Assembly (NCBI GenBank): GCA_910591455.2
Contig: OU342819.1
Location: 8,889,742-8,953,741, forward strand
Direction of reading: 5' to 3'
Origin: Pholis gunnellus
Taxonomy: Eukaryota > Chordata > Actinopteri > Perciformes > Pholidae
Length of the DNA: 64,000 bases
Shown piece by piece: positions 26,903 to 37,385 of the stretch. A program made the translations under genes and the position numbers. Below the pieces are notes generated by a model that did not search any database, had not been told where the DNA came from, and worked only from the letters and a program-made list of their open reading frames with translations. Position 1 is the first letter of the stretch. Every line of letters starts with the position of its first letter.

Positions 26903-27025
26903 CGACGCAGAGGCAGCGGGGTCTTCTGCGCAAACTGCCTGACCACCAAGACGTCGCTGTGGAGGAAGAACTCTAACGGAGGCTACGTCTGCAACGCATG
27001 CGGTTTATACCAAAAACTGCATTCG
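26903..27025 (+). CDS. trps1: trps1 exon encoding the GATA-type zinc finger (penultimate coding exon)
   Basis: This internal exon encodes 41 codons and contains the only GATA finger of Trps1, the nuclear repressor that binds WGATAR sites and antagonises GATA activators in cartilage, bone, hair and kidney development. The finger is CX2C-X17-CX2C, with cysteines at exon residues 9, 12, 30 and 33, in the context GVFCANCLTTKTSLWRKN and GGYVCNACGLYQKLHS. I recall the human finger as almost identical, with alanine where this copy has serine at exon residue 24. The positions of human TRPS III missense changes (T901, R908, A919 by my recollection) are all unchanged. The exon is bounded by a pyrimidine tract and CAG acceptor (ending 26902) and a strong GTAAGT donor (27026). 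Both junctions are phase 0, so it splices in frame to 31105. The frame runs on into the intron without an immediate stop, so the end is set by the donor and by homology. Confidence 0.96.
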
Positions 27026-27869
27026 GTAAGTCGTACACAGACGCGTCCATGCAAACGGATGCTGTGGCTGCACTAGCTGTGCATTTCACTGCAGATTATG
27101 CGAAACAAACTGTGGACAGGAAGTTTCTGTCTATTTGTGATTCCCTTGATTTGAATTTTCTTTCAAACAAATTAAAAGAGAAACAAGAAGGGAGCTATAA
27201 ATTGCAAAAACAAATAAATACAGAAGGACAGAAAGGAATCCCTAGAAGTGAGCTGAAGCTCTGGCGTATCATCACACTAAAGTTAATTTGCTGTGCTGAG
27301 CTCCTATACACGCATAGGAGACCTACATACACTCATAAAGGTTGTACTGGATGAGGAACCCAGTGCTTTAGACTACTTTATAGACTCTGTGCTGTGTTTT
27401 AATACATCCATGGGGTAATTTTTGACCACTAATTATCATTCCTCCTGTCTGGCCGATTAGCACCCTACGCAAATTTAACGGTGCATACTGCAGTCAAATT
27501 CCTGCGTACGTTCAGTGAATCCCTCTGTGAAAACGTGATATTGTGGAAAAAGTATATTTGATTTGCTGGGAGCTGGGAGTTACAGACCATTTCAGCGGTC
27601 ACCGTGAGCCAGCTCCATGGAGTGCGAAAGATGACGGAATGAATCAAGTTTACCGTTCTAAGCCCGGGGAAAGTCTATGGAAACCTCAAATTTAATTAGA
27701 CTGCATGAATTACAGATGAGATAAAGGCCCAGCCTAGAATTTAGTTGACTCTTAGAATATAGATTTCTCACCTCATATGTTTGTAAGGCGTTGAAGCTAA
27801 TTTCACACTTCAATTTAACTATTTAATGCAAGGGTTTATAAATACTACCAGTGTGAAACAAGCCTTCAG

Positions 27870-27871
<2 letters not shown>

Positions 27872-27909
<38 letters not shown>
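27872..27909. repeat. (AT)n microsatellite
   Basis: About 19 AT units in the last trps1 intron. Confidence 0.95.
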
Positions 27910-27911
<2 letters not shown>

Positions 27912-28212
27912 AAGGGAAAATGTTTCAATAAATCACAGTGTTAGTAAATGCATCAGGGGGTCGACCGTGTTGCAACCCAGAGATCTAAGCTGCAATTATG
28001 GAATGGAGCTTTAAAGACCTTTCACAGGATGACGAGCCATGGCGGTTTGCTCCTTCCTGCCCCTGCCGATGTCCTCGGGTCAACCCGTTCATCTCATACG
28101 CGGCTCCAATCACGTCCCAGCCCCCTCCGCTCTTGACAATCTTCACGACAGTCGTATTTTATATGCCATAATAAAAGTTTTATATGCTCTACACACATTA
28201 TTAGAGAGGATG

Positions 28213-28445
28213 GCAGCTAGTAAAACACTTCAGAGTGAGAGAGGGGAAGGGAGAGTTATGAATACAGAGGGAGAAAAGGGTAGACATGGGGGGAGGGGGG
28301 GGGGGGAGAGGAGAGGGAGGGAGAAAGACAAACAAATAGTAAGAAAGGGGAGAAAGACAAAGAGAGAGGTAAAGAGTGAGGACAGAGAAAATGAAAGGGG
28401 AAGGGGGAGTGTAAAGAGTTAGAGATGGAGGGAGACGGAGATTAG
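28213..28445 (+). repeat. polypurine block
   Basis: About 230 bp that is nearly all A and G on the + strand, with a G-run near 28290-28303. Triplex (H-DNA) potential. Confidence 0.8.
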
Positions 28446-28551
28446 GAGACTATGCAGAGGAAGAGTAGAGACGAGTAACAATAACTCCAACCATGCAGGT
28501 GTGCAACATTACAATTTGCGAGCGTGTGTGTTTGTACAGCGGTTAGGGTGG

Positions 28552-28812
28552 TAAATGGACTGTACTCGTACAGCTTTTCTAGTCTTCTCGACCACGCAAA
28601 GCGCTTTAACACTACATGTCGTCATTCACACACACTCATACCACCATGTAAGGTGCCACCTGCCCGTCACCACTAACTAACAGTCATGCAACATTCACAC
28701 ACCGTAGCCACGGCCGTCTCGTCTTACACATCGATGTGGAGAGATCCGCCAAACCTCTGAAACCTCTGATTGAGGGACAACTCTGCTCTACCACTGAGCC
28801 ACAGTCGCCCCC
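28552..28812 (-). repeat. tRNA-derived SINE fossil (minus strand) in the last trps1 intron
   Basis: Read on the minus strand the right end starts GGGGGCGACTGTGGCTCAG and continues TGGTAGAGCAGA, a clear tRNA-like box A. A degenerate box B lies near 28740. The left end (taaatggactgta, then agcgcttt) matches the body of a dispersed repeat I know from many fish genomes. Several substitutions mark it as old. The family name is not assigned. Confidence 0.65.
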
Positions 28813-29942
28813 ACACAACAGTGTAGACACACGCTATAATGAAAGAGCATCACATGCTTTTCATGTACATTCCCATTGTAAGGTACACTGTATACATTTA
28901 ATGACAAATAAAGACCTCCCTTATCTATAACATGTTTAAATAAAGTGTTGAATTAGTTGGCTTTTAGAGACCAGTGATCTGTTTCTCTCACCCCCTGTTG
29001 TAGTATGGAGGTAGGACACAGCTTTGGACTGTTTCCACCGTAGGGGGTGCTATTTCATCGCTTCTTGCCTTTTTCCCCTCAGCCGTCCTCCTGTGTTCAC
29101 TCCCTCCTTCTTTTTCCTCGTTCCTTCATGTCCCCTCCCTTTCCCTCCTCCCTCTCCGTGTACCACCTCTTTGCCCCCTCTCGTTCAGCTCTCCTCCCTT
29201 GTTTCTGTCTCCCCTCTACTCCCGTCTTCACCTTTGCTTCCACGCACTCATCCTCTACAACGCAGAGACGCAAAACCGGAGAATAAAGAATAGGAAAGTA
29301 AAGAATAGGAAAAATGTCAGCGATGTGACGGACATAATGTTGTCACTGTGGAGGCTGCTGGCCTCCTCAGTGATGGACTCCTGTTTATGGTAATGATCCA
29401 GGTGTCTAAAGTCTCCAGCAGGACAGCTCTCTGATTAACAACAGACACTATCAACAGTTTGGCTGCTTCGGGGAGACACCTGTCCAGAATGCATGTGTAT
29501 TAATAGATCATCAGAGCGTTGTCCCTCCTGAGGATTTTGTGTGGAGCTGGTTTGGCCATGAAGACTGTTGATTGTCAAAACGAATGTGGTAATCATTTGT
29601 TTATGTTCCGCGTGCAGCAGGACATCGCTGGACTGATGCTGAATACTTTCAGTAGCAGCTCTGCAATGACTGATGATAACTCGGCACACATAAGCATGCT
29701 TTTATACACTTGCCTTGAGAGACACACTTTGTCAGTCACGGACATGGGGCTGTCCACAAAGGTGCACACATGACCATGAATACATTCACACACATACATC
29801 ATTCCCAGCATAGACATAGCAAGGTTTATTGCTTCTTTGTTTTTCTTTCCAACCACTTGAACACCTTACATTCATCCATGTTCGTCTATTATAATTTCTG
29901 TAAGAATCTGCCAAGATGTATGTCGAAAGCCCTGCATCACTT

Positions 29943-29946
29943 ACAC

Positions 29947-30009
<63 letters not shown>
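29943..30009. repeat. (CA)n microsatellite
   Basis: About 33 CA units with one CG interruption, in the last trps1 intron. Confidence 0.97.
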
Positions 30010-30010
<1 letters not shown>

Positions 30011-31104
30011 CAGGAGATTTCCAGAGACATACAGTACATGTACTCAATGACAAGGCTCTAAAAATTTGACTTGCACGGCAGTGACAATTTCCATAAACTT
30101 CCCTTTTTTATGCTTAAAAAGCTCCAAAGTTTTCAATTAATGCTATGTCAAGGTCTCTGTGTATAATGTGTATTTAGAGAGGAGGCCTCAGATAAGTCGG
30201 TTCTTCAATAGTGAAAGGATAGCAAGTCATTACTTTTGAGTTGAAGGGTAGACACTTTAAAGACACTTTAAACAGTTCACTTTATTTTACTTTCGCTAAT
30301 TTGTCAGGAAATGTTTTATATTGTTTTGATTTTCTTGGCATGTGAAACAACACAAAAAGTCTCATCATCTTGCGTATATCTTTAGAAGTGCTTCATTCAT
30401 TTAAAGGTGGAAATTAAATAAGTGTGAAGTGCTTCAGCAGTCGTGTTGGCTTTGACTGTTTGCCTTTTCAATCCAAGTACTGAGTAGAAATACTGTAGAC
30501 TTCAATAATTAGGATTACTCAATGAAAGTCGGGACATCGTTGAAGGCGAGTTTGTGAGGGATCTGTCAAGTAGAAGTTGAGTCTGCAGGGCAAACGCCAT
30601 TTACATCAGATGTAAGCGCGCCCCCTTGTGGTAAGGGCAAAACACACAGTCAGGATTGCTGGACATGTAAGTCTTATATTAGCATGTCACAGTTAATTAC
30701 ACTTAGATTAAGTCCATATGAACTGAGACTTTGAAAACTTTGATCTACCATCGGAGGCTTCACTGGGTCACGTTTTTAGTCGGACTACCTTGGATTCATT
30801 GTTAGAAACAGTAGCTCAAGAACTTCTCCATAGTGCAACTTCCTGAGCATTGTTTGTATATTTCACCAAATATCAAATAACTTTATGTTAATATAGGATG
30901 TTTATTGGTCATAAGCTCGAATGTTACAATTTATTTTTATTGTACGATTGACTTAATATCATCACAATCAAATAATGCTGGGCTCTGTATGTTTGACATC
31001 AGTCATGTCAGATAAGTACCCTAAAATAATTGAGGGGGAAATGTTAAAACAGGAAACGTTATTCATTTTTTTTCTATATTATTCTTTGTTTTCCTATCTT
31101 CTAG

Positions 31105-32715
31105 ACACCCAGGCCTCTAAACATCATCAAGCAGAACAACGGTGAACAGATCATCCGCCGCCGGACCCGAAAACGCATCAACCCTGATTCGCTGTCATCC
31201 GAGACCCCCGCCCCCAAACAACAACGCATCGCCAGCGAGGAGCGCGTGAATGGGGAGGAGTCGGACAGAAGTTTTGCATCGATCAAAAACCAGCAGCCTT
31301 CACCTCGCTCGCGCTCGCCCCGATCCACTCAAGCCTTCCTAGCCAATCAAACGTTGGAGATCCACCGACGAATGCCTCCTCTGCTCCTCCCCTCACATCC
31401 CCCCTCCTCATTGGTAGCTGATGGCAATGCTGAGGGAGGGATAATATCAAAAGGGGAGGGAGGTAAAGGAGGAGGGGGATCAGAGAGAGGCAGCCCGATC
31501 GAAAAGTACATGCGTCCATCCAAACCGTCGAGTTATTCGCCTCCTGGATCGCCCATCGAAAAGTACCAGTACCCTCTTTTCTCCTTACCCTTACCATTAA
31601 CCCTCTCGCCTGATTTGACCCCTGAGTCGGATTGGCTCAGATTCTGGACCAAGTATAAGATGGCCGCCGCCTCCGGGGTTCCTGGTACCATCAGTAATCT
31701 CAGTAGCCCCGGTGGCCTCGGAAATAACACTCTTTACCTTGGTGCAATGGTGGCTCCAGGACAGCATCACCAGCAGAGCTACACGGTGCCTTACTGCGCC
31801 TCTCCCTACTCTCCTCTTCCCCCGCCTCCGGCCCCTCCTCACTATCCTCCTCCTCCTCTTCACTCCCAAACCTCATCGCCGTCATTGGAAAACGATGCCC
31901 CCTTGGATCTCGCAATAAGACAAAGAGATACGAGTGCTGCGAATGCACACGTGTCAACAAATGGCGCGGAGAGGAGGAGGCAAGAGTCGCCGCTGGCCGA
32001 AGGTCTGAGAGAGAACTGGAAAGGGGAGAAAGAGGAGGACGAGGAGAGGATGGATGAAGGAAGCAGCTCAAAGGAGGAGACAGGAAGGGAAGAGAAGGAT
32101 CATTTGACAAAATGTCGGCCCGGTGTCCCGTCGACTCGCGCCATGGTGGAAGTGGCCACGCAGGACGACCTGACCAACCGCTGCCTCCACTGCGGGATCT
32201 ACTTCCTGGACGAGGTCATGTATGCCCTGCACATGAGTTGCCACGGTGACCAGGGACCATACCAATGCAGTTTTTGCCTCCACGTGTGTGTGGACCGCTA
32301 TGACTTCACCACACACATACAGAGGGGCTTACACAGGTACTCGGACAAAACGCCACACAAGGGGGGGGCCGAGCAAGACGGCCTCGCTCCGAGCGTCGCA
32401 GAGACGTCGGAGCAACAAGACGTGACGCCGGAGGAGAACGACAAAGGTGACCAGAGCGAGATCGCGGATGAAAGCGACGATGTCGTCACGTCCGTCGTTT
32501 GTCAGGACAGCCAAGCAAAAGAAATTACAGGCGACGAGGCCACTGACAATGAAACGGAAGTCGAAAAGGAGGCGGGAGGAGAGGGCCACGACGTCACAAA
32601 CCAGGTATTGGGAGATGAGACGGTGTCGGAAAGTGACGACGTCGTCACAAAACCCGCGGAGGTAACGACTGTTGCTGAATCTGAAAGCGTAGATGAGAAC
32701 ACAGAGAGTAATTAA
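31105..32715 (+). CDS. trps1: trps1 terminal coding exon: NLS, SPIEKY repeats and Ikaros-type zinc fingers
   Basis: This last exon encodes 536 residues and ends at TAA (32713-32715). It opens with TPRPLNIIKQNNGEQIIRRR, continuous with the GATA exon. The basic signal RRRTRKR (exon residues 18-24) matches the known TRPS1 nuclear localisation signal. SPIEKY occurs at 130-135 and 149-154, in a segment strongly conserved with human TRPS1 and reported to lie in an RNF4-interacting region. DWLRFW follows at 176-181 and PLDLAI at 266-271, which resembles a CtBP-type motif (inference). Two C-terminal fingers of Ikaros type are intact: C360/C363/H376/H380 (CX2C-X12-HX3H) and C388/C391/H404/H410 (CX2C-X12-HX5H). 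In TRPS1 this region carries repressor activity. The human protein, as I recall it, ends a few residues after the last finger. Here an acidic tail (412-536) follows. A proline-rich stretch and a Glu/Lys-rich stretch before the fingers are poorly conserved. The annotated frame is fixed by the acceptor, not by an internal start codon. Confidence 0.96.
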   Translation, partial: TPRPLNIIKQNNGEQIIRRRTRKRINPDSLSSETPAPKQQRIASEERVNGEESDRSFASIKNQQPSPRSRSPRSTQAFLANQTLEIHRRMPPLLLPSHPPSSLVADGNAEGGIISKGEGGKGGGGSERGSPIEKYMRPSKPSSYSPPGSPIEKYQYPLFSLPLPLTLSPDLTPESDWLRFWTKYKMAAASGVPGTISNLSSPGGLGNNTLYLGAMVAPGQHHQQSYTVPYCASPYSPLPPPPAPPHYPPPPLHSQTSSPSLENDAPLDLAIRQRDTSAANAHVSTNGAERRRQESPLAEGLRENWKGEKEEDEERMDEGSSSKEETGREEKDHLTKCRPGVPSTRAMVEVATQDDLTNRCLHCGIYFLDEVMYALHMSCHGDQGPYQCSFCLHVCVDRYDFTTHIQRGLHRYSDKTPHKGGAEQDGLAPSVAETSEQQDVTPEENDKGDQSEIADESDDVVTSVVCQDSQAKEITGDEATDNETEVEKEAGGEGHDVTNQVLGDETVSESDDVVTKPAEVTTVAESESVDENTESN

Positions 32716-32763
32716 TCTGATGCCTTTTGACTCACACAAACCTTTTAAGAACGTGTTTAATTG

Positions 32764-32769
32764 AATAAA
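32764..32769 (+). promoter_or_regulatory. possible proximal poly(A) signal AATAAA of trps1
   Basis: A canonical hexamer lies only 49 bases after the stop codon and is followed by an 8-bp perfect stem-loop at 32779-32800. If used, it would give an extremely short 3' UTR. A strong downstream GT-rich element is not obvious, so use is uncertain. Confidence 0.3.
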
Positions 32770-32778
32770 TAAGCTGTC

Positions 32779-32800
32779 AGCCTCCACGTTCCTGGAGGCT
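32779..32800 (+). other. perfect stem-loop in the proximal trps1 3' UTR
   Basis: The arms AGCCTCCA and TGGAGGCT pair perfectly (8 bp) around a 6-base loop, starting 10 bases after the AATAAA at 32764. It is not the histone-mRNA stem-loop consensus. Function is unknown. Confidence 0.6.
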
Positions 32801-33121
32801 CGCTCATGTCACAGTGGGCACTAAATGGAACACATCCTTATGCTGGAAGCACTCGGCTGTCAAATGGTCAAAAATCATTGTCGGATCCCGCTCAACTGCT
32901 GCAGGGACAGTTGGGGATAAATAGCCCGAATCCTGCGTTGAGTGACAGCCACGTGACAGCTCTGTGGCAAGCATTCAACGACGGGAGTCCGGTCATGCAG
33001 CTGAAATCACCTGCAACAAACAGCCACTTCATGTGAAGCTCGACTGAAAGTTGGACTGCTCTCATTTAGGATGAGTTTGAGGCGCTCAGCACTTGCACAG
33101 CCATCATACAGCAGAGCAAAA

Positions 33122-33139
33122 AAAAAAAAAAAAAAAAAT
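33122..33139 (+). repeat. A-tract in the trps1 3' UTR
   Basis: A run of about 18-20 adenines on the sense strand. No AATAAA precedes it closely, so it is treated as a genomic homopolymer and a likely internal-priming site for oligo-dT cDNA. Confidence 0.8.
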
Positions 33140-34872
33140 ACAATTCTAGAAGCAAAACACTTTAACTTGAACTGAGCTCATCTGTTATGCACCGAAACTG
33201 ATCCCTGAGCTGGTCCAAACGAGTCTGATGCATCATTCAGACTGTTCTCGGTACAACCAGATCTGATCTGGTTAGAACTACTTTTGTGTTCTGGTCCAGA
33301 GCGTGTTTTTGACTGTTTTAACCGCTGTGCAGATGGATCCGAAACCAAAAACTCATTTTGACTCTGTGAAACTGGTCGAAACCGGTTTAACTCGGTGGTT
33401 CCTTGGTACAAAAAGGATCAGTCGGTATCTTTCACTCGTGCCCTCTTGTTTCTAAAACTGGCAAAAAAATAAATAACGACAACTGGCAAAAAATCGCCCC
33501 CGCTGCAAAGTGTCTCAAACTGGGAGACTGGTTGGGTTTCATTTGACCGAGACTTTTTGAACTGCTTGAAACCAGTTTTCAACTGGTAAAACCGGAGTAA
33601 TTCCGGACCGAAGTGTTCTCTTCATCCATTTGGATCAAACCAAGTGACATTATTTTCTACCTTCCTCTGTGCCATGATACTAGCTACGTGCCTGGCTGCC
33701 TGCCTAACAGAACATTCATCTATTAACCTGCTTAACATTTATAATGATGATAATGGTAATAATAATTATGATGTTATAGTACAAAACATGCAATTTGCTA
33801 CTCCTTTTTTCCTATATAATATGTTATTTTGTAAATGCAAATAATGCTTTTTGTTGTTGCAGGAAATGGTACTATACGGATTAGTCTATTTGTGTTTTTC
33901 TTTTTTTTTGAGCTATGTGTTGTTTGTGTTCTTATGGAGACTTGTTACATTGATAACGGCCGTCTAACAGAAATGGTACAGCAAAAGACGGGGGTTGCGT
34001 GTATGTGTGCATTTGTGTAATAGCGTTTGTGTGTAAGGAACAAAGGATGCGTCCGTCCCCAAACGATGATTTAACCATTATGAAGGCTTGCGCTCGATAT
34101 TTCTGTCCTCAGGGGTCACAAGTGTTGCACACCAACCCGCCTGTTTCATAGCATGTGACACATCATTTTGACATGTTCAGCGGTCTAACGGTTTTTAGCA
34201 TGTTACATAACGTTCTCTTATATATGTTCTTATTGTGTTCTTTATGTGTTAATAGGTCAAAGATGGTCTTAGTATGTACTTTTTCTGTATGTCTTCACGT
34301 GGTTTTATAGAGAGACTTAGGAACTTAGGGAGATCAAACTTAAATTTTCTCACGAGGATCAATTATTTGCGTTAACTGTATGAACATTTGCTCTGTATTG
34401 AGTCTACAGAGCTCCTTGCCTCCAGTGTTTTACTCAGCCTATCTTGTATATCCGAGAGTTCGGTAGGTTACCTCTATGTAGCATGTTAGCGTCTTATCAA
34501 ATCTGCAGAATACGTTGCCTTTTCTATGGATGGGAACTGTTACACTTTTGACCTAAATGATACTGAACAAACGCAAGACGACATTGCAGAGTTGCATTTT
34601 ATAAATTCACTGAAGGGAAATGATCATGTTGCTTTCAGCTCCAACCAGCTCATCCCACTTCTCTCCCATTCTTTGCCCACGTTTGGGTTCTAAAAATCTT
34701 CTAAGTTAAGAAAAAGAGCCGCCCGATACCCTTTTCATTGTTTATCTTTGACAGTCGTGCCAGTCAGGTCCTCAAAGGCCCCCCCTTTTCTTCAGTAAGG
34801 AGCAACATGGTGGCCATCTTGTTTATTTTTATAAAAAGAGAATCCCTTCTTCTGCCTTGCTGCCTTAGTTGC

Positions 34873-34890
34873 AAAAAAAAAAAAAAAAAA
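34873..34890 (+). repeat. A-tract in the trps1 3' UTR
   Basis: A second A-run of about 18 bases in the inferred 3' UTR, followed by a purine-rich, A-rich stretch that ends near an AATAAA at 34955. Confidence 0.8.
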
Positions 34891-35523
34891 TCACCAAGAG
34901 ACTCCTTTTGAAGGAAGTAATAATAGGCCGAAAGAAAATTAAAAGACGAGAAGGAATAAAGAATGAGAACAAGGTATTTTTCTATGCTTATCCAAAAGAC
35001 GTGAATGAAAAATGTTCCGCCCAGTGCCTGGTAACTTGTACAGTTTTTCTAATAAGTATAACTGGCTGTGTCGAAAGGTTATGAAAAGTTGGTCAAACGG
35101 ACTGCGATATTTAATTCCCATGCACCAAGATATCAGTCATCCATTATAATGCTTGATTTGCGCCTCGCTCTCTGGTTGGTCCAAACACCTGTGCACACTG
35201 GGCATTTTCAGAACACCCACGTGAGCCTTTAAAAAAAATGTAACTGTCAATCACCAGTTAACTATCGCTAACTTTTGCATGTATGTACACGACTCTGTGG
35301 AAACGTTGAGACAAACGGTATGCCTCGGTAACTTTTGTATGAAAGACGAAATGCCGAGAAGGGGTTCTGTACTGTGTATTTGGTTTTACATGGAGATGAA
35401 CTATGGCATGCAGTCATGTTACCAGAAGGCTCATATCATAGTAAAGAGTTTAATTTACACCGTTACCATGCATGACTCCACTCTCCATATCACACTGATG
35501 ACGCCAATTCAAAAAGCATAATG

Positions 35524-35541
35524 TAAAAAAAAAAAAAAAAA
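35524..35541 (+). repeat. A-tract in the trps1 3' UTR
   Basis: A third A-run of about 18 bases in the inferred 3' UTR. Confidence 0.8.
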
Positions 35542-37379
35542 ATCCTATTCCAATGGTCTTCATTCTAAGAAATATCTTTATTTTTTATTATTTTGTATTA
35601 TGGTGATCTCCTAAGGGGCTGCTAGCATGATGAAATCTGTTTACATTTGAAAATGTAGCAAAAAGCAAAGGCATGAAGCAGTGCTTTCTTCAAAGACTGA
35701 TGAGGAATACCTGCTGAGATGGATGGATAGGTGCCTTTTGAAGAAAATATGAGCAGAAGGTGGATGAATATAGTAGCTAATAAAAAAGAGGTTTATGTAT
35801 CCATGTAGCCACTCTTCTGTTGTCTGTATACCTCCCTTCAGCATCACTTGTATCTTTGTCATCTAATTTGACAGAGATATCTCCATCGTTCTTTGTATCT
35901 GTCCAACCCTCTGACTCTCATCTCCTCCGTAATCCCGCCGCTGTCCTCGCTCCCTTCTCTCGATCAAAGTACTTGTGAAGGTATCCTCAGTCGGTGGGAG
36001 TGAGGTGATCCTGTCATACTTTTGCTGACGGCAACTTAGTTATTACCCCAGAACTGACAACCTTTGTGCTTATGTTTACTTTGTGGAATTTCCCTCCCAC
36101 TTGAATGGGCCTTGTTTGGGTTTGTTGAAAGAAATTGTCACCAGCAGTGAAATTTCAAATACTTGCTAGAAGCAAAGTGTGGATTTTTTTTTCTTTTCTT
36201 TTTTTTTTCAAATTTAGGTTCATTCGTTTGCCAACGGGACTACCATTTGATAAAAATTCAACATGAATTTTCATCTTTTGAAAGATGCAACGTCCTTTGG
36301 TAACGATTTTCAGGGGATTTCTAGGAAAAGTAGGACAAAGATGTAGAAAAGAAACTGGATGAACTAGTTTTCTTTTGTGCTAAATCTGGGTGAACATCTT
36401 GATTTCTCAGTGGGCTGGAGATAAATTCTGATGCCAAAATGTTTCAATAGTTAAGCTTTTGAAAGAAAACCCTTTCCCTCTACTTTCTAAGTTGGAAGTA
36501 AAAAGAACACAGCCGTGATATTTAAGAAAAGAAAATGTTCACGCACACTTTTTATATAGTTCGTGCTCCGCAGAACCCGTTCCTATCTAAATATCTTATT
36601 TTTTGTATCTGCCAGCTTAACGTCTCCCGGGGGTCAAGTAAGGGTGCAGTTTATGTAAAACATAAATGGTTATTAATGTTGATAGGGAGAACATTTCAGC
36701 TGGCGTTTATGTTTTAAAATAAACGATCATTTTGGTAAGAAATGAGGTACTGCAGGACACACTTGGCATGTTTTCCTTCAATAATGAGTTTGTGTTTTTT
36801 AGGTTTGATGGCATTTCACATCAGCGTTTACATTGAGGGGGGGGGGGGGGGTCTGGCTTTACAAGTGTTTTAATTTTTGTCTTTCTCAGAATGTGTTATA
36901 GAGAATTATGCTGTTGCTTGCACTCCATTTATTATGTTCTTATTGCCAAGGAAGGGACAACACACACAGAGACACACACACACACACACACCGGCAGTGG
37001 TACGGCTTGAGTGTACATTTTGGGATGTACAGTATTAATCATGGGAGACAAGGGAGCTAAAGGCCAGTTTACTATTGGCCAGACACACATGCATGCACAC
37101 ACATCAACTATGTACATTTAACCAATATATTTTAGTAGAATTTTGTCTCCTATTCAGTTGAATGGCTTTGATAGAATTGTTTTGTTTTGTTTGTCTTTCG
37201 GTTATTTTCTTTCTCATGTTGTATTTTATTCTGAAACCTTTCTGTACGTTATTGTTTTTAGGTTTCATTTCATGCAAAAATGCTATTTCGACATATTTTG
37301 ACAGCCAAGAAAAAGTTTGTTACACAGCTAAACTTGAAGAATAATGTTGACGATGATGATGATGACGATGATAATAATT

Positions 37380-37385
37380 AATAAA
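37380..37385 (+). promoter_or_regulatory. likely distal poly(A) signal of trps1
   Basis: AATAAA directly after a GAT-rich trinucleotide stretch (37349-37375), with a GT/T-rich stretch about 22 bases downstream. It sits at the change from T-run-rich sequence to less skewed sequence, about 4.7 kb after the stop codon, which fits the known long TRPS1 3' UTR. Confidence 0.5.

Larger units (their letters stand above)
27026..31104 (+). other. trps1: last intron of trps1
   Basis: The intron begins with GTAAGT and ends with a pyrimidine-rich stretch and CTTCTAG. It is phase 0. It contains an AT dinucleotide array at 27872-27909, a polypurine block at 28213-28445, a minus-strand tRNA-derived SINE fossil at 28552-28812, a pyrimidine-rich block at about 29080-29260 and a (CA)n array at 29943-30009. 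Nothing is recognised in 27030-27870 or 30060-31080. The stretch 27640-27745, with several TAATTA/GATAA-like motifs, could be regulatory, but that is only an impression. Confidence 0.92.

Noticed and set aside
26758..26976. Alternative-frame ORF overlapping the GATA exon
   Set aside because: The frame that gives the GATA finger is different and in phase with the terminal exon.
28730..28812. tRNA gene on the minus strand
   Set aside because: Box A-like only, with a degenerate box B and no cloverleaf. It is part of a SINE.
31283..32787. Antisense and other-frame open frames over the last trps1 exon
   Set aside because: They are shadows of the GC-rich trps1 coding exon, which is supported by strong protein similarity in the + frame.
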